From NCBI GenBank assembly GCA_030704615.1, contig CM060731.1:73514756-73574755 (forward strand): a stretch of DNA of 60,000 bases. The letters run 5' to 3'. Source of the DNA: Takakia lepidozioides (lineage: Eukaryota; Streptophyta; Takakiopsida; Takakiales; Takakiaceae). Below, piece by piece: positions 1-12,020 of the stretch; position 1 is the first letter of the stretch; every line of letters starts with the position of its first letter. Under the pieces are notes generated by a model. That model did no database searches. It saw only the letters and a list, made by a program, of their open reading frames with translations, and was not told where the DNA came from. Position numbers and translations under genes: made by a program.

Positions 1-165
1 CGGAACAAGAGCAGAGACTAATAGTGTTAGTCATGGAGTCTACTAGTTTTGACGAACATTGGATGGTTTGAAGCCACTCACATCAATCCCCCCTGCCTAG
101 CAAGAGATTTTAAGAACCCGTCTCCTGTCTTCGTTGGTCTCTGAACTGGGTATCCAACATTGCAG

Positions 166-1708
166 GCCGTTTCTTCCCTGATGAAGATGACAAATTCATG
201 GAGCGTGTACGTGCTGCTGTGGAGGAAGAGGAGCGCCAGGCAGCTGCTGCAGCTGACACAAGTGCAGCTGCGGCTGCCATAGCCAGTGCTCAGGAAGCTG
301 GCAAATCCGCGGGTCCTCCTTCCGCCGTTGTGGCTGGTTTGGTTGATAGAGAAGGGGGTGCAGAAGCTGTTGGGTTGGATCTGAAGTCAAAGGCTACCAT
401 AGACACAGGCGTGTCTGTCCCTGTTGCTGATTCGTTAAAGGGCATGGTAAGATAAAATATCAAATACAAACTACCAATTTCTCAGTAGTAAAAAAAATGA
501 CATTGACTCTACTTGCAAATGGGGTTGATGAAAGACTGGGTTTTAGCTCCTTCATTTGACTTACAGACTTGGAGGCCATTGCATGTAAAGCTTTCTGCTA
601 TCTTCACTCCAACCAGCTGATGAGAGGCACGTGTTTCAAACTGGATAGGTGGAATCCAGCAGAGTGCCAAATGCTCTTTTGAGGAAAGAGGTTGTGGAAA
701 ATGTCGAAGGAGAGGGTGCTAAAGAGGATAGAGGGGGAGGAGTACAAGACGGTCATGGAGGATTACCGGCTGAGCTTTATCACTACTATTATGGCAGCCA
801 AGCAGATATGGGAACGTTAATCGAGGTTTCTTTTGCATCATTACCTCAGCTTAGTTTTCTTAGTAATGGAGGAAGATGTGATTTTTTGCAGGATGTGTCT
901 GAATTGTCTGATATATCACTAGTACTAGATTTGTTGATATTTCTTTTTACCGGAGATAGTGTGTCAGAATGTGTCCTTCGCTTGATGGACCTTGCAAAGT
1001 CACCATTTCGATTTTGGGGTGTAATGTTATTGAGAGAGTGCTTTATTGTCACAGGTCAGACGAGCCTGGGATGCTTTCATTATGCCAAGTGGAAGGTCAG
1101 TCCTAATCTTAATGTATTCTCTTGCCTCGAGGGGAGAGAGACAGAGAGAATGTACTCATAAGACGTTGTTTGCCGTAGCCTTGTGGCCATTGACCCAAGA
1201 GAGAGGGAGAAAATGTACTCACAAGACGTCGTTTGCCGAGAGAGAGAGAGATTGTACTCATAAGACGTTGTTTGCCGTAGCCTTGTGGCCATTGAGAGAG
1301 AGAGAGAGAGAGACCAGTTGAAGGCAAAGACAGGAGAAGCAGGGTGGCACTCAATACACAGATTTGAGGTAGGGGGATGCATAGAAGTCTAGTTTTTTCT
1401 AGTGATAACTTTTTATGTTTGATTTGTCTTAGAAGATGGAGTGTTCAGGTTTTGTTTGGTAGCCTGCAGTTTGTCATTAGGAATGGGAAAGTTTGTCTTT
1501 TGGAACTCTTATCAGTATGATTCCAAGGCTCTTGTTTGTTTTTTCCAGCCGAATACCAGGTCACTGGATTGGAGCTCCACCACCATCAGATGCTGTTTGG
1601 GCCTCTTATTTAGTATATCACAGAAGCAAGAAACGGCGTACAGGTGATGGAAAGGCACAGAGAGAGCCCAGACAGCAGCGGAAGCACAAGAAGCTTGTTG
1701 AGCAATAA
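166..1708 (+). CDS. Probable exons of an unrecognised multi-exon gene (5' end outside window)
   Basis: I do not recognise this gene. Three stretches look like exons. (1) About 166-448 follows an acceptor-like ACATTGCAG and ends at ATG|GTAAGAT. It encodes an acidic start (FFPDEDDKFMERVRAAVEEEER), then an Ala-rich low-complexity part. (2) About 700-822 encodes a charged helix-like stretch with KRIEGEEYKTVMEDYR and ITTIMAAKQIWE. (3) About 1552-1708 encodes GHWIGAPPPSDAVWASYLV, then a very basic tail (KKRR, RQQRKHKK) and a stop TAA. The basic tail would suit a nuclear or RNA-binding protein, but that is a guess. The exon joins are not proven, and the region between exons 2 and 3 holds a tandem repeat. 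Confidence 0.3.
1120..1320. repeat. Tandem repeat with GA-rich microsatellite
   Basis: A unit containing TGTACTCATAAGACGTTG and GCCTTGTGGCCATTGA occurs at about 1150-1190 and again at about 1253-1297. A shortened copy lies between them (about 1214-1240). The units are separated by GAGAGA runs, the longest at about 1293-1312. The frames read through it as Ser/Leu-rich or Arg/Glu-rich ORFs that are not genes. Confidence 0.8.
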
Positions 1709-3612
1709 GGCATTACAGGTCCGCCTTTTATCCTCCAGACTGGGCATGTGGCCCTTTGCCACAAGGCCATGGCAGGCAAATGCTTACAAGTCTGTTATCA
1801 TTTGGGTTTGCTCTGTTCAGATTTGGGGAACAAAGGCTTACAAATCATTGACGGCACAAATGTTATGTGTGCAAGAATTGCCTATCTGCAACTGATCACA
1901 GTTAAGCAGGTTGACAACGGGCTTCAATTAAGCATTCCTTCTATGTTCCCACTTCTGTGCGTAAGTATGAACCTAAAAGAACTGCGAAAACCCTCTCCTA
2001 AGAAGCAGAGAAGAAAAGTGATGCAGTATGAGACGCCCTGCCTATGAAGGCCCATTGCATTAAGTGGGGGCAGTTTTCTAGGTGTGAGGTTTGAATGAGG
2101 ATGCCGATGGAACTCCATGCAAATTGATTCCAGTGCCTTCTCTGATTCAGGGTGAGTGCTTGGAGGCAACGGATTTCTGTCACTTTGACAACAATTTCTT
2201 ATCAACGAGCAGGACGGCAGGAAGCAATGAGACGATCCAAAAGGTCTGAACCCCCAAGTTAAGGCTTTAAGGAGGGGACTTGGTTTATTTGGAGAAAAGA
2301 TGATGACATGGATAACTTTTGTTCTGTGAGTTGCTCCCAAGGTACGCATACAAAGACAAGCTGGACAGTTATGGACATAGCCTATATCACATGGAAACAG
2401 CTAGCTATGTCTTCCCCTTGACATGACGTAAATAAGCAGACATCGGCTGCATGGAACTGTATTTGCAAGTTGATTCTTTGTTCTCTCTGTAATATCAGTT
2501 GTGTTTGTCGTCTTTGTGTGTGCAGATAGCCCGAGTCATTTCGAGACATTTTGGAAAGACTGACCATGAATACGTTTATGATGCCTTGCCAAAGGGGTAA
2601 CAAAACAGAGATGCACCCCCTGACAGCCCTGCGGGCAATTACCTCATCTACTTTATAGGACTATGTTTGGAGTTTACTAGACATCCATTGTACTTAAAAG
2701 ATAGTCCTACAGGCTTGAGCTTCTTGTTTCCCGAGGGCTTTTGCCTTCATTTTGCGGCCTTCGTCCTCTCCAGTGCTGAGGCAGTCAGGCATGCCCTAGT
2801 GCCTTGTCCAGGCCTTTTAACTCCATTCACCCTGTTCCGTGTGTTTGCAATGACAAGTCTTGCCTTCATGTCTTGTCAGCTTTGTGAAGAGGTTTCCTAA
2901 TAAACCTTGGTGTGGGGTCTTACTCTTCTCCTGCTAGAAGAAGAAAGAGACAAAGAGATGAAATGGAATGAAACAACACTTTAACATTCATGGAAAGCTG
3001 GTATCAAACACAGTTGCCAAGTTGAAATAGAGCCATCACTGATGCATATTATTGCATGAAGGGTAAGGAAGGCTGGCATGGTGCACAACTGCAGACAAAA
3101 TTTGCAAGATTGCCCCATGTCGGATGGCCCTCTCACCTGAGCAGCAGATGCAGCACACAGCACCCAATTCAGATGCCAACACACTGGATCCACACCGCCA
3201 CAGCAAACCCCCCAACGAACCCACCATGCACCTTCACGATTGCTTCCATCTTTCCTTCCTGCAACCAACATCCGTCTAGACTTTTATTACCAGAGACTCA
3301 CTGAGACTTGGATGTGCATACTGTCTGCCCAATATTCATACAACCCATTACTTACCTTGATGATGCTGCTTAGCAGCGCTCTAAAGATCACTCTGGTGAA
3401 TACTTTTCACTTGTTATCAACATTTTTCCTTTTTCTTGTTGTTTCTTGTATGAAAATTTGCATTATATTGATGGGACTCGATCTTCTTTATTCTTTTCTC
3501 TTTCTTTTTCTTTTTGCATACTTTTCAACGACGTTGTGTCATATGCATATTTTTTTAATTACTTTTTAATAAAGCTAAATTGACGTGCAAAAGAGAAGCC
3601 ATATTGGTGGCA
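1709..3612. other. No recognisable gene
   Basis: Short open frames on both strands show no family motif. A T-rich, TTTCTTTTTC-like stretch lies just before the GDSL relic (about 3410-3560). No RNA gene or long repeat was seen. Confidence 0.5.
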
Positions 3613-4801
3613 ATGGCGATCACTATGCATCGTATGATACAAGGTGTGCTGTTGCTTTTGGCGATCTTAGCTTCGGCTTTCAATCCGGTCAAATCAGTTT
3701 GTCCATCGGGTGCCGTGTTCATGTTCGGAGACCCGCTTTCCGATACTGGAAATGATCACCTAGCATTTCCATCAAACCAACAAGTATACTTGAACAGACC
3801 TTACGGAGAAACATTTTTTGGACATCCAGCAGGTCGCTTTTCAAAAGGGCGTATTGTGATTGATTTTGTAGCTCACGCCTTTGGACTACCCTTCCTCACC
3901 CCAATTCAAGCATATGCAACGAACCGTACCCACTCCAATTTTCGCCATGGGATAAATTTTGCTTACGCTGGAGCTACTGCACGAAACGATGACTACTTGG
4001 TTCCATATCATCTCGAGCTTCAAGTTGAACAATTTTTGGATTTCAAAACCAATGCAAAATCAAAACTGGCAAGAGTAGCAATACCCACTTCAGAAAATTA
4101 TGAAAATGGATTATACATTATACATGTTGGGGGCAACGATTTCTCATATCAATATCTCCGACACATGGGACCTACGGAGGTCATGAAACATATTGTGCCT
4201 CAATCGGTGGCTGCAGTTTCAGCTACTACAGAGAATTTATATAACGCAGGGGCTAGACATTTTTTCATTTACAACAATCCTGCCGAAGGTTGCTCCACTA
4301 TTTTCCTCTCAAATTGGGGCACTCCTGAGGTTTCGAGAGATGAGCATGGGTGTTTGATTCCCTTTAATGAGGTTGTTTTAGCCTACAACGAGGGCTTGAA
4401 AAGTATGATTCAAGATCTCCAACAACGGCTTCCGGGAATTTCTATTCATTTCGGTCGATATTATGACATCAATGTGGACATTGTGAAGAATCCACAAAAA
4501 TATGGATTTCCGAAAGAGAACATATTTCAAGCGGCTTGTGGGTACGGCCATCCATACAAATTTCAATTTGGATGCTATGTGCGGAAACATTAATGCAACA
4601 GTAGGAGGGAAAGTTGAGGGTTTAGATGTATACAAATCTAGAGATCCCAACAACTATATTATATGGGATGGAGTACACTTTACAGAGGCTTTTTACAAGA
4701 TTATAGCAAAGTCATTTTTGACAGGACAATATTTAGAGCCGCCCACCAATTTCATGGCAGATTGCAAGTTGAACGGGGAATATTTTGCATACGGAATGTG
4801 A
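3613..4801 (+). pseudogene. GDSL esterase/lipase pseudogene (catalytic Ser lost, frameshift)
   Basis: The start at 3613 is followed by a clear signal peptide (basic start, then GVLLLLAILASAF), so the ancestor was secreted. The order of blocks is that of plant SGNH/GDSL hydrolases: block I FMFGDPLSDTGN, a middle block with FRHGINFAYAGATA, block III HVGGNDF, and a C-terminal WDGVHFTEA carrying the Asp-x-x-His dyad. The block I nucleophile Ser is Pro (GACCCG instead of a Ser codon). The first frame stops at 4593 after CGYGHPYKFQ. The rest of the protein, including the Asp/His pair, continues in another frame to 4801, so one base was lost or gained near 4565-4580. Total length (about 390 codons) is normal for the family. 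No intron is evident where most plant homologues have several, so a processed origin is possible. The two lesions together make a working hydrolase unlikely. Confidence 0.85.
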
Positions 4802-4903
4802 TCTATTTAGCGCTCATGAACTAAGGATGGATCAGTTTTTGTCCATGGCTGCAGATTCCCAAATGTTTTCGAAATTGTGCAATAAAATATAGTGCATTGT
4901 GAT

Positions 4904-5163
4904 CTATCTGTTGTTCTCTGAGAGGGGAGGAACTTGGTAAGTCAGTGACGATGGGTATCTGGAGGGCACATTTGATATCATACACTTATGGTCCCAGGCT
5001 CGCCAAAAATTCACGGCCAGGCACCTCCGGGGGCAGAATGGCCAGGCCCTGACCGTTCCATAGTACATAACGCCCCCTCCAGGTGACATGAACATCATGT
5101 TGGTCAATTGCGCTCCATGTGCAGTTATCAGCACATCAGTGCTGCTCATTAGCCCCACCTGCA
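4904..5163 (-). pseudogene. Glycosyltransferase family 61-like C-terminal exon or remnant
   Basis: Reading on the minus strand from an acceptor-like GGAATGCAG at about 5164, the frame gives LMSSTDVLITAHGAQLTNMM and FMSPGG. This is the signature of the GT61/DUF563 C-terminal region (S-T-D-V, HGA-x-x-TN, F-M-x-P-G). Those enzymes are Golgi glycosyltransferases, for example xylosyl- or arabinosyltransferases. Only about 85 codons exist here, and the PPR gene starts 90 bp to the right, so upstream exons are not adjacent. It is either an orphan 3' exon whose intron spans the PPR gene, or a relic; I favour a relic. Confidence 0.5.
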
Positions 5164-5254
5164 TTCCATCAATGCAGTTCGTATTAGTTTGATGATAGAT
5201 CTCTAGAGAGAGTGATGCAGGATTGAGCTAGTTCCTAGTCTTGAGGCATGCAGG

Positions 5255-8200
5255 ATGACAGGGCTGAATCCAACGTGGTTGTTAGTTGGACATCAGACTT
5301 ATGGGATGGGTAGCACCTCCAGTGTCACCACTGCTTTTGAAAACGGACCAGGAGAGGGAGTCAACAAGAATTGTTCTTCCACTTCTGTGAGGACACTATA
5401 CATAGGACCAAAAGAGGCACTGCACAATTTGAACCAACAGGGCAGTCGGGTAGATTCCAGTGCTTTCTACATTGGTCTCCTACAGAAGTGCATCAAAATG
5501 AAAGATCTAGAAGAGGGAAAGCAGGTTCATACACACATTATTGAACGTAGATTCAAGCCAAACATTTTTCTACTCAACACTCTTGTTAATATGTATGCGA
5601 AGTGTGGGAGCATGGTGGATGCACGTAAAGTGTTTGACCAAATGCCTGAACGAGATATGTTTACATGCACTATAATGATAACAGGATACCACCAGTATGG
5701 GTGTGGTAGGGAGGCTTTTGAGATCTATGAGAAAATGAGGCAGGAAGGGGTGGCGCCTGACAGGGTGACATTTACTTGCATTCTCAATGTGTGTGCCAGA
5801 CTAGGAGCCCCCGAAAAGGGCAAACAGGTCCATGCTGATATCAGCAAAAGTGGAATCGCACTAGATGTAACTCTGGAGAATACCCTTGTTGCCATGTATG
5901 CCAAATGCGGGAGGATGAAAGATGCGCGTCAAGTGTTCAACAGTATGGCTCAACGAGATGTGCTCTTATGGAATGCTATGATTTCAGGATATACTCGGCA
6001 TGGCTGTGGTCTGGAGGCTCTGGAGATCTATGAGCAAATGCAACGGGATGGGGTCAAGCCGGACAGAGTTACGTTCATTTGTGTTCTCAATGTCTGTGCC
6101 AAGATAGGAGCCCTGGGAAAGGGCAAAGAGGTACATGCTGACATCATCAAATTTGGAATTGTGTCATACATTAACTTGGAGACTGCCCTTACTGACATGT
6201 ATGCCAAATGTGGGAGCATGGAAGACGCTCGGCAAGTGTTCAACAATATGGCCGAACGAGATGTGGTCTCATGGAATGCAATGATTGCAGGATATGCTCA
6301 GCAGGGGTGTGGTAGAAAGGCTTTAGAGATCTTCGAGCAAATGCAATTGGGAGGGGCAAGGCCCGACAGAGTCACATTCATTTCTGTCCTCGATGCATGT
6401 GCCTGTCTAGGAGCTCTGGAAGAGGGCAAAGAGGTCCATGCTGACATCATCAAAGCTGGAATCTCTTCTTATATTAATTTGGAGAATGCCATCGCAAACA
6501 TGTATGCCAAATGTGGGAGCATGAAGGATGCTCGTCGTGTGTTTGACAATATGGCTATACATAATGTGATCACATGGAACACCATGATTGCAGGATATGC
6601 ACATCATGGCTGTGGTAGGGACTCTTTCGAGATCTATGAGCAAATGCAAGAGAAAGGGGTGATGCCTGACAAGGTCACCTTCCTTTGTATTCTTAATGCG
6701 TGTGCTAGCCTAGGAGCCCTGGAAAAGGGCAAAAAAATCCATGCTGAAATAATCAAAGCTGAAATTGGGTCATCTGTAAAGTTGGAGACTGCACTTGCTG
6801 ACATGTATGCCAAATGCGGGAGCATGAAGGATGCAAGGGAAGTATTTGACAGTATGTCTCAACGCAATGTGATCTCGTGGAATGCAATGATCGGGGGATA
6901 TGCTCAGGATGGGTGTGCTGGGGAGGCTTTGGAGATGTATGAGCAAATGATACAGGATGAGGTAATACCTAACCAGGTGACGTTCATCTCCGTTCTCAAT
7001 GCATGTGCCAGCCTAGGAGCCCTGGCAAAGGGCAAACAGGTTCATGCTGACATAATCAAAGCTCAAATTGGGGTGTATATTAACTTGGACAATACACTTG
7101 TTGACATGTATGCCAAATGTGGGAGCATGAAAGATGCCCGTGAAGTGTTTGATAACATGGCCCAGCACGACGTGGTCTCATGGAACACGATGATTGCGGG
7201 ATATGCTCAGCATGGGGGTGGTACGGATGCCTTCAAGATGTATGAGCAAATGCTACAGGATGGGGTGAAGCCTGATAGGGTAACGTTCATTTCTGTTCTC
7301 AATGTGTGTGCCATACTAGGAGCCCTGAAAGAGGGTAAAGAGGTCCATGCCACCATCATTAAAGCTGGAATTGCATCCTATATAAATTTGGAAAATACTC
7401 TTGTTGACATGTATGCCAAATGCGGGAGCATAAAGGATGCGCATCAAGTGTTTGAGAATATGGCTGAACGAAATGTGGTCTCTTGGAATGCAATGATCGC
7501 AGGATATAGTCAGCATGATTGTGGTGGGGAGGCTTTTGAGATGTATGAGCAAATGGTACGGGATGGGGTCCAGCCTGACAAAATTACCTTCATTTGCATT
7601 CTCAATGCATGTGCAAGCCTTGCGGCCCTGGAAAAGGGCATAAGTGCCCATGCTGACATTGTGAAAGCTCAAATTGCGCCAGATATCATGTTGGAGACTG
7701 CCCTTGTTGACATGTATGCCAAGTGTGGAAGTGTAAAGGATGCCCGTCAAGTGTTTGACAAAATGGCTGAGTGTGATTCCATTTCCTGGAGCGCGATGAT
7801 TGCAGGATATGCTCAGCATGGGTGTGGGAAGGAGGCCCTGCAACTATATGAACAAATGCAACAGAAAGGCTTGAAGCCGAACAGTGTCACCTTTATATCT
7901 CTCCTCTCTGCATGTAGCCATGTGGGTCTAGTGGAAGAAGGCCACCACTACTTCGAGTCAATGAGTCGAGATTACAGCCTCGTTCCTACAGTGGAGCATT
8001 TTGGCTGCATGGTGGATCTTCTCGGCCGTGCAGCTCACTTGGATGAGGCAGAGGACTTCATAAGCAAAATGCCAATGAAACCAAATGCTTTGGTGTGGCG
8101 GGTCTTGCTTGGTGCTTGCCGGATTCATGGTGCTGTGGAGGTAGCAGAGCGTGCCGCAAAAAGGATTGTTACGAGGGATCCACAGGATCCTGCAGCATAT

Positions 8201-8701
8201 GTGCTGCTATCAAACATTTATGCTGCGGCTGGCAGGTGGCACGATAAAGCAAAGGTGAGGAAAATGATGACAGACAGTGGTGTTAGAAAGGAGCCAGGAT
8301 GCAGCTGCATTGAGGTGAACAACCAAGTGCATTCATTTTTTGTAGACGACAAATTGCATCCACAAATTAAGGAAATCCATGCTGAGCTGAACAGATTGTC
8401 CAGGCTGATGAAGGAGTCTGGGTATGTGCCTGATACGCACTTTGTCTTGTTTGATTTTGAGGAGGAGCAAAAGGAGTATTCTCTTTCCCACCACAGTGAG
8501 AAGCTGGCCATTGCTTTTGGGCTCATCAGCACTCCAGCTGGGATGCCTATCCGTGTCATCAAGAACCTGCGGGTGTGTGGTGACTGCCACACTGCCACCA
8601 AGTTCATTACAAAGATTGTTGGGCGACCAATCGTTGTGCGTGATGCCAATCGATTCCACCACTTCCAGCATGGGGTTTGTTCATGTGGGGATTATTGGTG
8701 A
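5255..8701 (+). CDS. DYW-class pentatricopeptide repeat protein, probable organelle RNA-editing factor
   Basis: Intronless, 1148 residues. PLS-type PPR repeats run from about residue 70 to 930, with eight copies of a near-identical MYAKCGSMKDAR-type module spaced about 100 residues apart. E/E+ regions follow (VWRVLLGACRIHG onward), then a complete DYW domain. The zinc/deaminase residues are present: HSE at about 1080, CGDCH at about 1108, and the end HFQHGVCSCGDYW. Members of this family bind organelle transcripts and deaminate specific cytidines to uridine. The N-terminus is not clearly a transit peptide, so targeting is unproven. The start at 5255 is the first ATG of the long frame, and the neighbouring paralogue at 54.4 kb has a matching N-terminus. 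The repeats are so alike that gene conversion or recent duplication of modules is likely. I see no lesion. Confidence 0.93.
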   Translation: MTGLNPTWLLVGHQTYGMGSTSSVTTAFENGPGEGVNKNCSSTSVRTLYIGPKEALHNLNQQGSRVDSSAFYIGLLQKCIKMKDLEEGKQVHTHIIERRFKPNIFLLNTLVNMYAKCGSMVDARKVFDQMPERDMFTCTIMITGYHQYGCGREAFEIYEKMRQEGVAPDRVTFTCILNVCARLGAPEKGKQVHADISKSGIALDVTLENTLVAMYAKCGRMKDARQVFNSMAQRDVLLWNAMISGYTRHGCGLEALEIYEQMQRDGVKPDRVTFICVLNVCAKIGALGKGKEVHADIIKFGIVSYINLETALTDMYAKCGSMEDARQVFNNMAERDVVSWNAMIAGYAQQGCGRKALEIFEQMQLGGARPDRVTFISVLDACACLGALEEGKEVHADIIKAGISSYINLENAIANMYAKCGSMKDARRVFDNMAIHNVITWNTMIAGYAHHGCGRDSFEIYEQMQEKGVMPDKVTFLCILNACASLGALEKGKKIHAEIIKAEIGSSVKLETALADMYAKCGSMKDAREVFDSMSQRNVISWNAMIGGYAQDGCAGEALEMYEQMIQDEVIPNQVTFISVLNACASLGALAKGKQVHADIIKAQIGVYINLDNTLVDMYAKCGSMKDAREVFDNMAQHDVVSWNTMIAGYAQHGGGTDAFKMYEQMLQDGVKPDRVTFISVLNVCAILGALKEGKEVHATIIKAGIASYINLENTLVDMYAKCGSIKDAHQVFENMAERNVVSWNAMIAGYSQHDCGGEAFEMYEQMVRDGVQPDKITFICILNACASLAALEKGISAHADIVKAQIAPDIMLETALVDMYAKCGSVKDARQVFDKMAECDSISWSAMIAGYAQHGCGKEALQLYEQMQQKGLKPNSVTFISLLSACSHVGLVEEGHHYFESMSRDYSLVPTVEHFGCMVDLLGRAAHLDEAEDFISKMPMKPNALVWRVLLGACRIHGAVEVAERAAKRIVTRDPQDPAAYVLLSNIYAAAGRWHDKAKVRKMMTDSGVRKEPGCSCIEVNNQVHSFFVDDKLHPQIKEIHAELNRLSRLMKESGYVPDTHFVLFDFEEEQKEYSLSHHSEKLAIAFGLISTPAGMPIRVIKNLRVCGDCHTATKFITKIVGRPIVVRDANRFHHFQHGVCSCGDYW

Positions 8702-11700
8702 ACCAAGCAACAGCCGGGAAAGAAAGAGTGTCACTTCAATCGAAATGTCATTTTTCAGCCACTGCATTTGGGAAGTGTCAATGTCTGATGTACAAGCTTA
8801 CAACCCTCTCTAGCAAGCTCTTTTAGAGACTACTGTAATGTCTGCGGTAAAATCTGATTGTAGTGACTGTAGTGGTGTGTATACAGAACAAGAATGTTTA
8901 GTGCATATCTACTTCATTATAAGGGAAAATTTGACATCTAAGAACAGACTGTATGCATTCATAATTTTTTGATGTGCATGTTGGGGAAGAAGCTTGTCCA
9001 ACCGGTTTGGCAACCAGTTGGAAGTTGTCCACCCATCATACAAAGGGGCAGCAATTTGGCTTTTACCAACTACACAGGCAGCAGCAAGGGGTTATGATAG
9101 ATGATTTTCTAGTTTCTGATCATCTTTCATGAGACCCAGAGTACTGTAAGTCACCGAAATACCCTTCCTCTGTTCAAGCAAACTCTCATCAGGATATCCG
9201 CTCTCCCCTCCCCTTCTTGGTACTCTCACAGGATGTGAGATTCAGGGATCAACACACGAAGAGCGATTGTGGAGAAAAGATATGAGGACACCGCAGCTCC
9301 TTCCTTTCAAAGATGACTTGCACTGTGGTGCAAGTTATCTGGGCAGAATTCAACAGTCCAACTCGAGTTTGAAGTTTTGCATCTTCCTGGAAAGGTGCTG
9401 ATTGCTGCTGGATCATTGTGCTCCCGGCAAGAGTGCTACTCTCCATGAGAGTTACAGTCACATCGACAAATTTGCTCATTCAAACCCTTGGTTGTCGTCT
9501 TCAAATCAGACAACAGACTGTCTGCACACTCTGCCCTCTTTGATCCATGGCCAGGAGTTCGTTTCTAAAGGGCAGGACAAGCCCATCAGAAATCTTCCAA
9601 AGCCTCCTGTGCAATGGACATGGGTTCAGAGCACAAGCTCACCCCCACAGCTCAGTTCTATAGAGAGAATCTTGGACATCTGCTAACTTACAATGCTACC
9701 TTCTAGCATATTCTCCACATCTCCAGAACTTCAGAACTGGCTCCCACAATCTTTTTTCCTGTCTGTGTGTAGAGGAGATTAGAGGGATATGCCCATGTCC
9801 TTTCAGAGATGAACGCTTCCTTAATGAGGTCCTACATCTTTAGGCTGTGATGTAGACAGGATCTTCCTATTCTAGTTCTAAGAATCTTTGGGATTCCTCT
9901 GGACACTCAAACATTTCTTTCTTTCTACCTGACATGGCGAGGTTGAACTCGGGATTGGTTTGTTTATTTCTACTCTGTAACTTCTTTGCTGATGTAGGAT
10001 CCAAGGAAGTTCATCTTGATACATATATACACCTTGTAGCCAGAGATCTTCCCTTGCAGATCTAGTTTTTCCCTTTAGTTTGGTAGGGCGATTCTGCACC
10101 GCAGGGGGTTGGGAGGGATGAATGACCTCTTTTCCGTTGTCCGTTGCAAAGTTCGCAAATTTTGTGGGATCGAAGCAGGCAATGGCTACTTATATCGCGT
10201 CCACAGTGAAAGGACAGTCAATAGAAGTCACACTAGTTTCAAGATCAGGAGCAAGAGCTTTTTCCAATGTGCGCTGCATGCCCCCATTGAGTGTCCCAAG
10301 TCATATTCCACAAGTTCGGACAATTAAACCCTCTGGTACATGTGGCCGCAACATCTTGAACACCTTCACTTGGTATACACACATCTGGGTAGTTTTTCAA
10401 AGAGGGAAAGGAACCTTGCGATGCTTCAATGTAGTTACAAACCTCTACAACTTGCAAAAAATAATCGTGATTCTAGATATCTCATAAAACCATGATTAAG
10501 AAAGAGAGATTTCCTGATGCATGTTAACAGGGGTTACAAAACTCTGCAGCCCTTCAAATGCTATGATAACTCTACCACTGTATTCTCAGTCTGGAGCTCC
10601 AGGGTGCACCTCAACTTGCACTAGGTTGTGCTTGACCTTGTATCATGGCAGCTAGCTGTGCTTTCACCCAAGGAGGGTTCGACCAACTTCCAATCCAAAT
10701 GACCTCCTTTGTGTGCTCACATCTGAAGTCTGGTGAGCTTGAGCTTTTCTGTCACAACCACAATTGGCCAGCTGAGCACTCAGAGCTTCAACCACTGCAT
10801 CACATAGACCACCTTCATATACTAAGGAACAACATTCTCCCCTGGCCTCTAACTAGGAAGACCACCTACTCAAAGGAACAGTATTAACTGATTTTGCTTT
10901 TTTTAAGCAACTAATAGAAACCATTCCACAAGACATCATCATGCCCGCATGAGTCTCTCAGCCCTCCTTGACTCCGTAGTCTCAACTTCTCATTGTCCCA
11001 CCACACTGAAGGATCTGTTGAGAACTCCTGCCAGCGCTTTTCGAAGGTTATTGTTCGGCCCGCAAGCAAATCCCACTGAAACACGGATCTTCAGCAGCTT
11101 CTAATTGCTTGATTTATTGAGGAATGGTAGTGTAGGCTTCTCTCCCCCCTCTCTCTCACACATGACATATCAAGCGAATTTCAGAGATAGATGAGAACTT
11201 TCAGATATCTGAGGCGATACCGCCAATGGAAGGAGGACAAAGGTGTCGATTGTTGTCATGTTCCTCTATAACCCTTGTACGACAAGAATTTAAAATGAGT
11301 GTAGTTTCTACTGGCACGGGTGAAGGACAATATGGACCCTGGATCGCTCCGAGACGACCCCAAAAACAATGAAAAGTGAAACAGGCTCTACCTTTTTCGG
11401 TTTTTCGGGGGGAGTCATATCCATCACTTGCAGGTATGTAGAGCTCGGAACTACTAAGCCGGATAACCCCGGCAGCTCCCAATGTAGGCTAGTTGATCTT
11501 CTACATCCCGCAAATAACAGAGTAGTCAGGCCACCCTGCGCGTTCAGGAGACCACCGGCGCACGTTGCCATTCCTGTGCTTGTGTGAGAAGAGAAAACGG
11601 TCCAGCATCTAGGGAAACATTCAAAGGAGCACAATCCTAAGATCTGCAGGTTTAACTATATCCTTGCTCATTCATTACATATGCTAACAAAATGACGATA

Positions 11701-12011
11701 ATCGTCAGCAACTAGCTAAAACTAATAAGCCTGAACTTCCTGGCCCCAACAATGTCTTCTTCAACACAATTTTCTGGTAGAGGAAGTGGGTCCGATGCTT
11801 TTCTGGGCTGTTGCTTACCTACAAGGAACAACCCATATATTCAGAGATCGTCTTGGAATTTGAGACGGAACTGTACAGTTTCTTCTATGCCCATTACCAT
11901 CTTGCATCATTTCATCCTTTGTAACAGCGCATACTCCGGAAGAAGGAGGAAGTATAGATGGTGGCACAAAGGCGAGAGAATAATAAAACCAATACGGTAT
12001 GTTGGCTCTGA
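8702..12011. other. 3.3 kb without a recognisable gene
   Basis: Several short minus-strand frames look weakly protein-like, for example around 9250-9480 and 10,190-10,350, where one frame reads LEKALAPDLETSVTSIDCPF. They are interrupted by stops and match no family I know. They may be relic exons of a minus-strand gene. No RNA gene or long repeat was seen. Confidence 0.45.
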
Positions 12012-12020
12012 GTGTTATTC
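12012..12020. repeat. Left target-site duplication of the giant MULE
   Basis: GTGTTATTC, directly before the inverted repeat and identical to the 9 bp directly after the right inverted repeat. Confidence 0.93.

Noticed and set aside
1046-1382. Overlapping ORFs over the GA-rich region
   Set aside because: They come from a tandem repeat and microsatellite, and several frames are open on both strands.
7316-7843. Minus-strand ORFs inside the PPR genes
   Set aside because: They recur in each PPR module as antisense shadows of the repeated MYAKCG and VHADIIK code.
8702-12011. A continuous minus-strand gene from scattered protein-like frames
   Set aside because: Frames are short, broken by stops and lack consistent splice sites or known motifs, so I left it as unannotated sequence.
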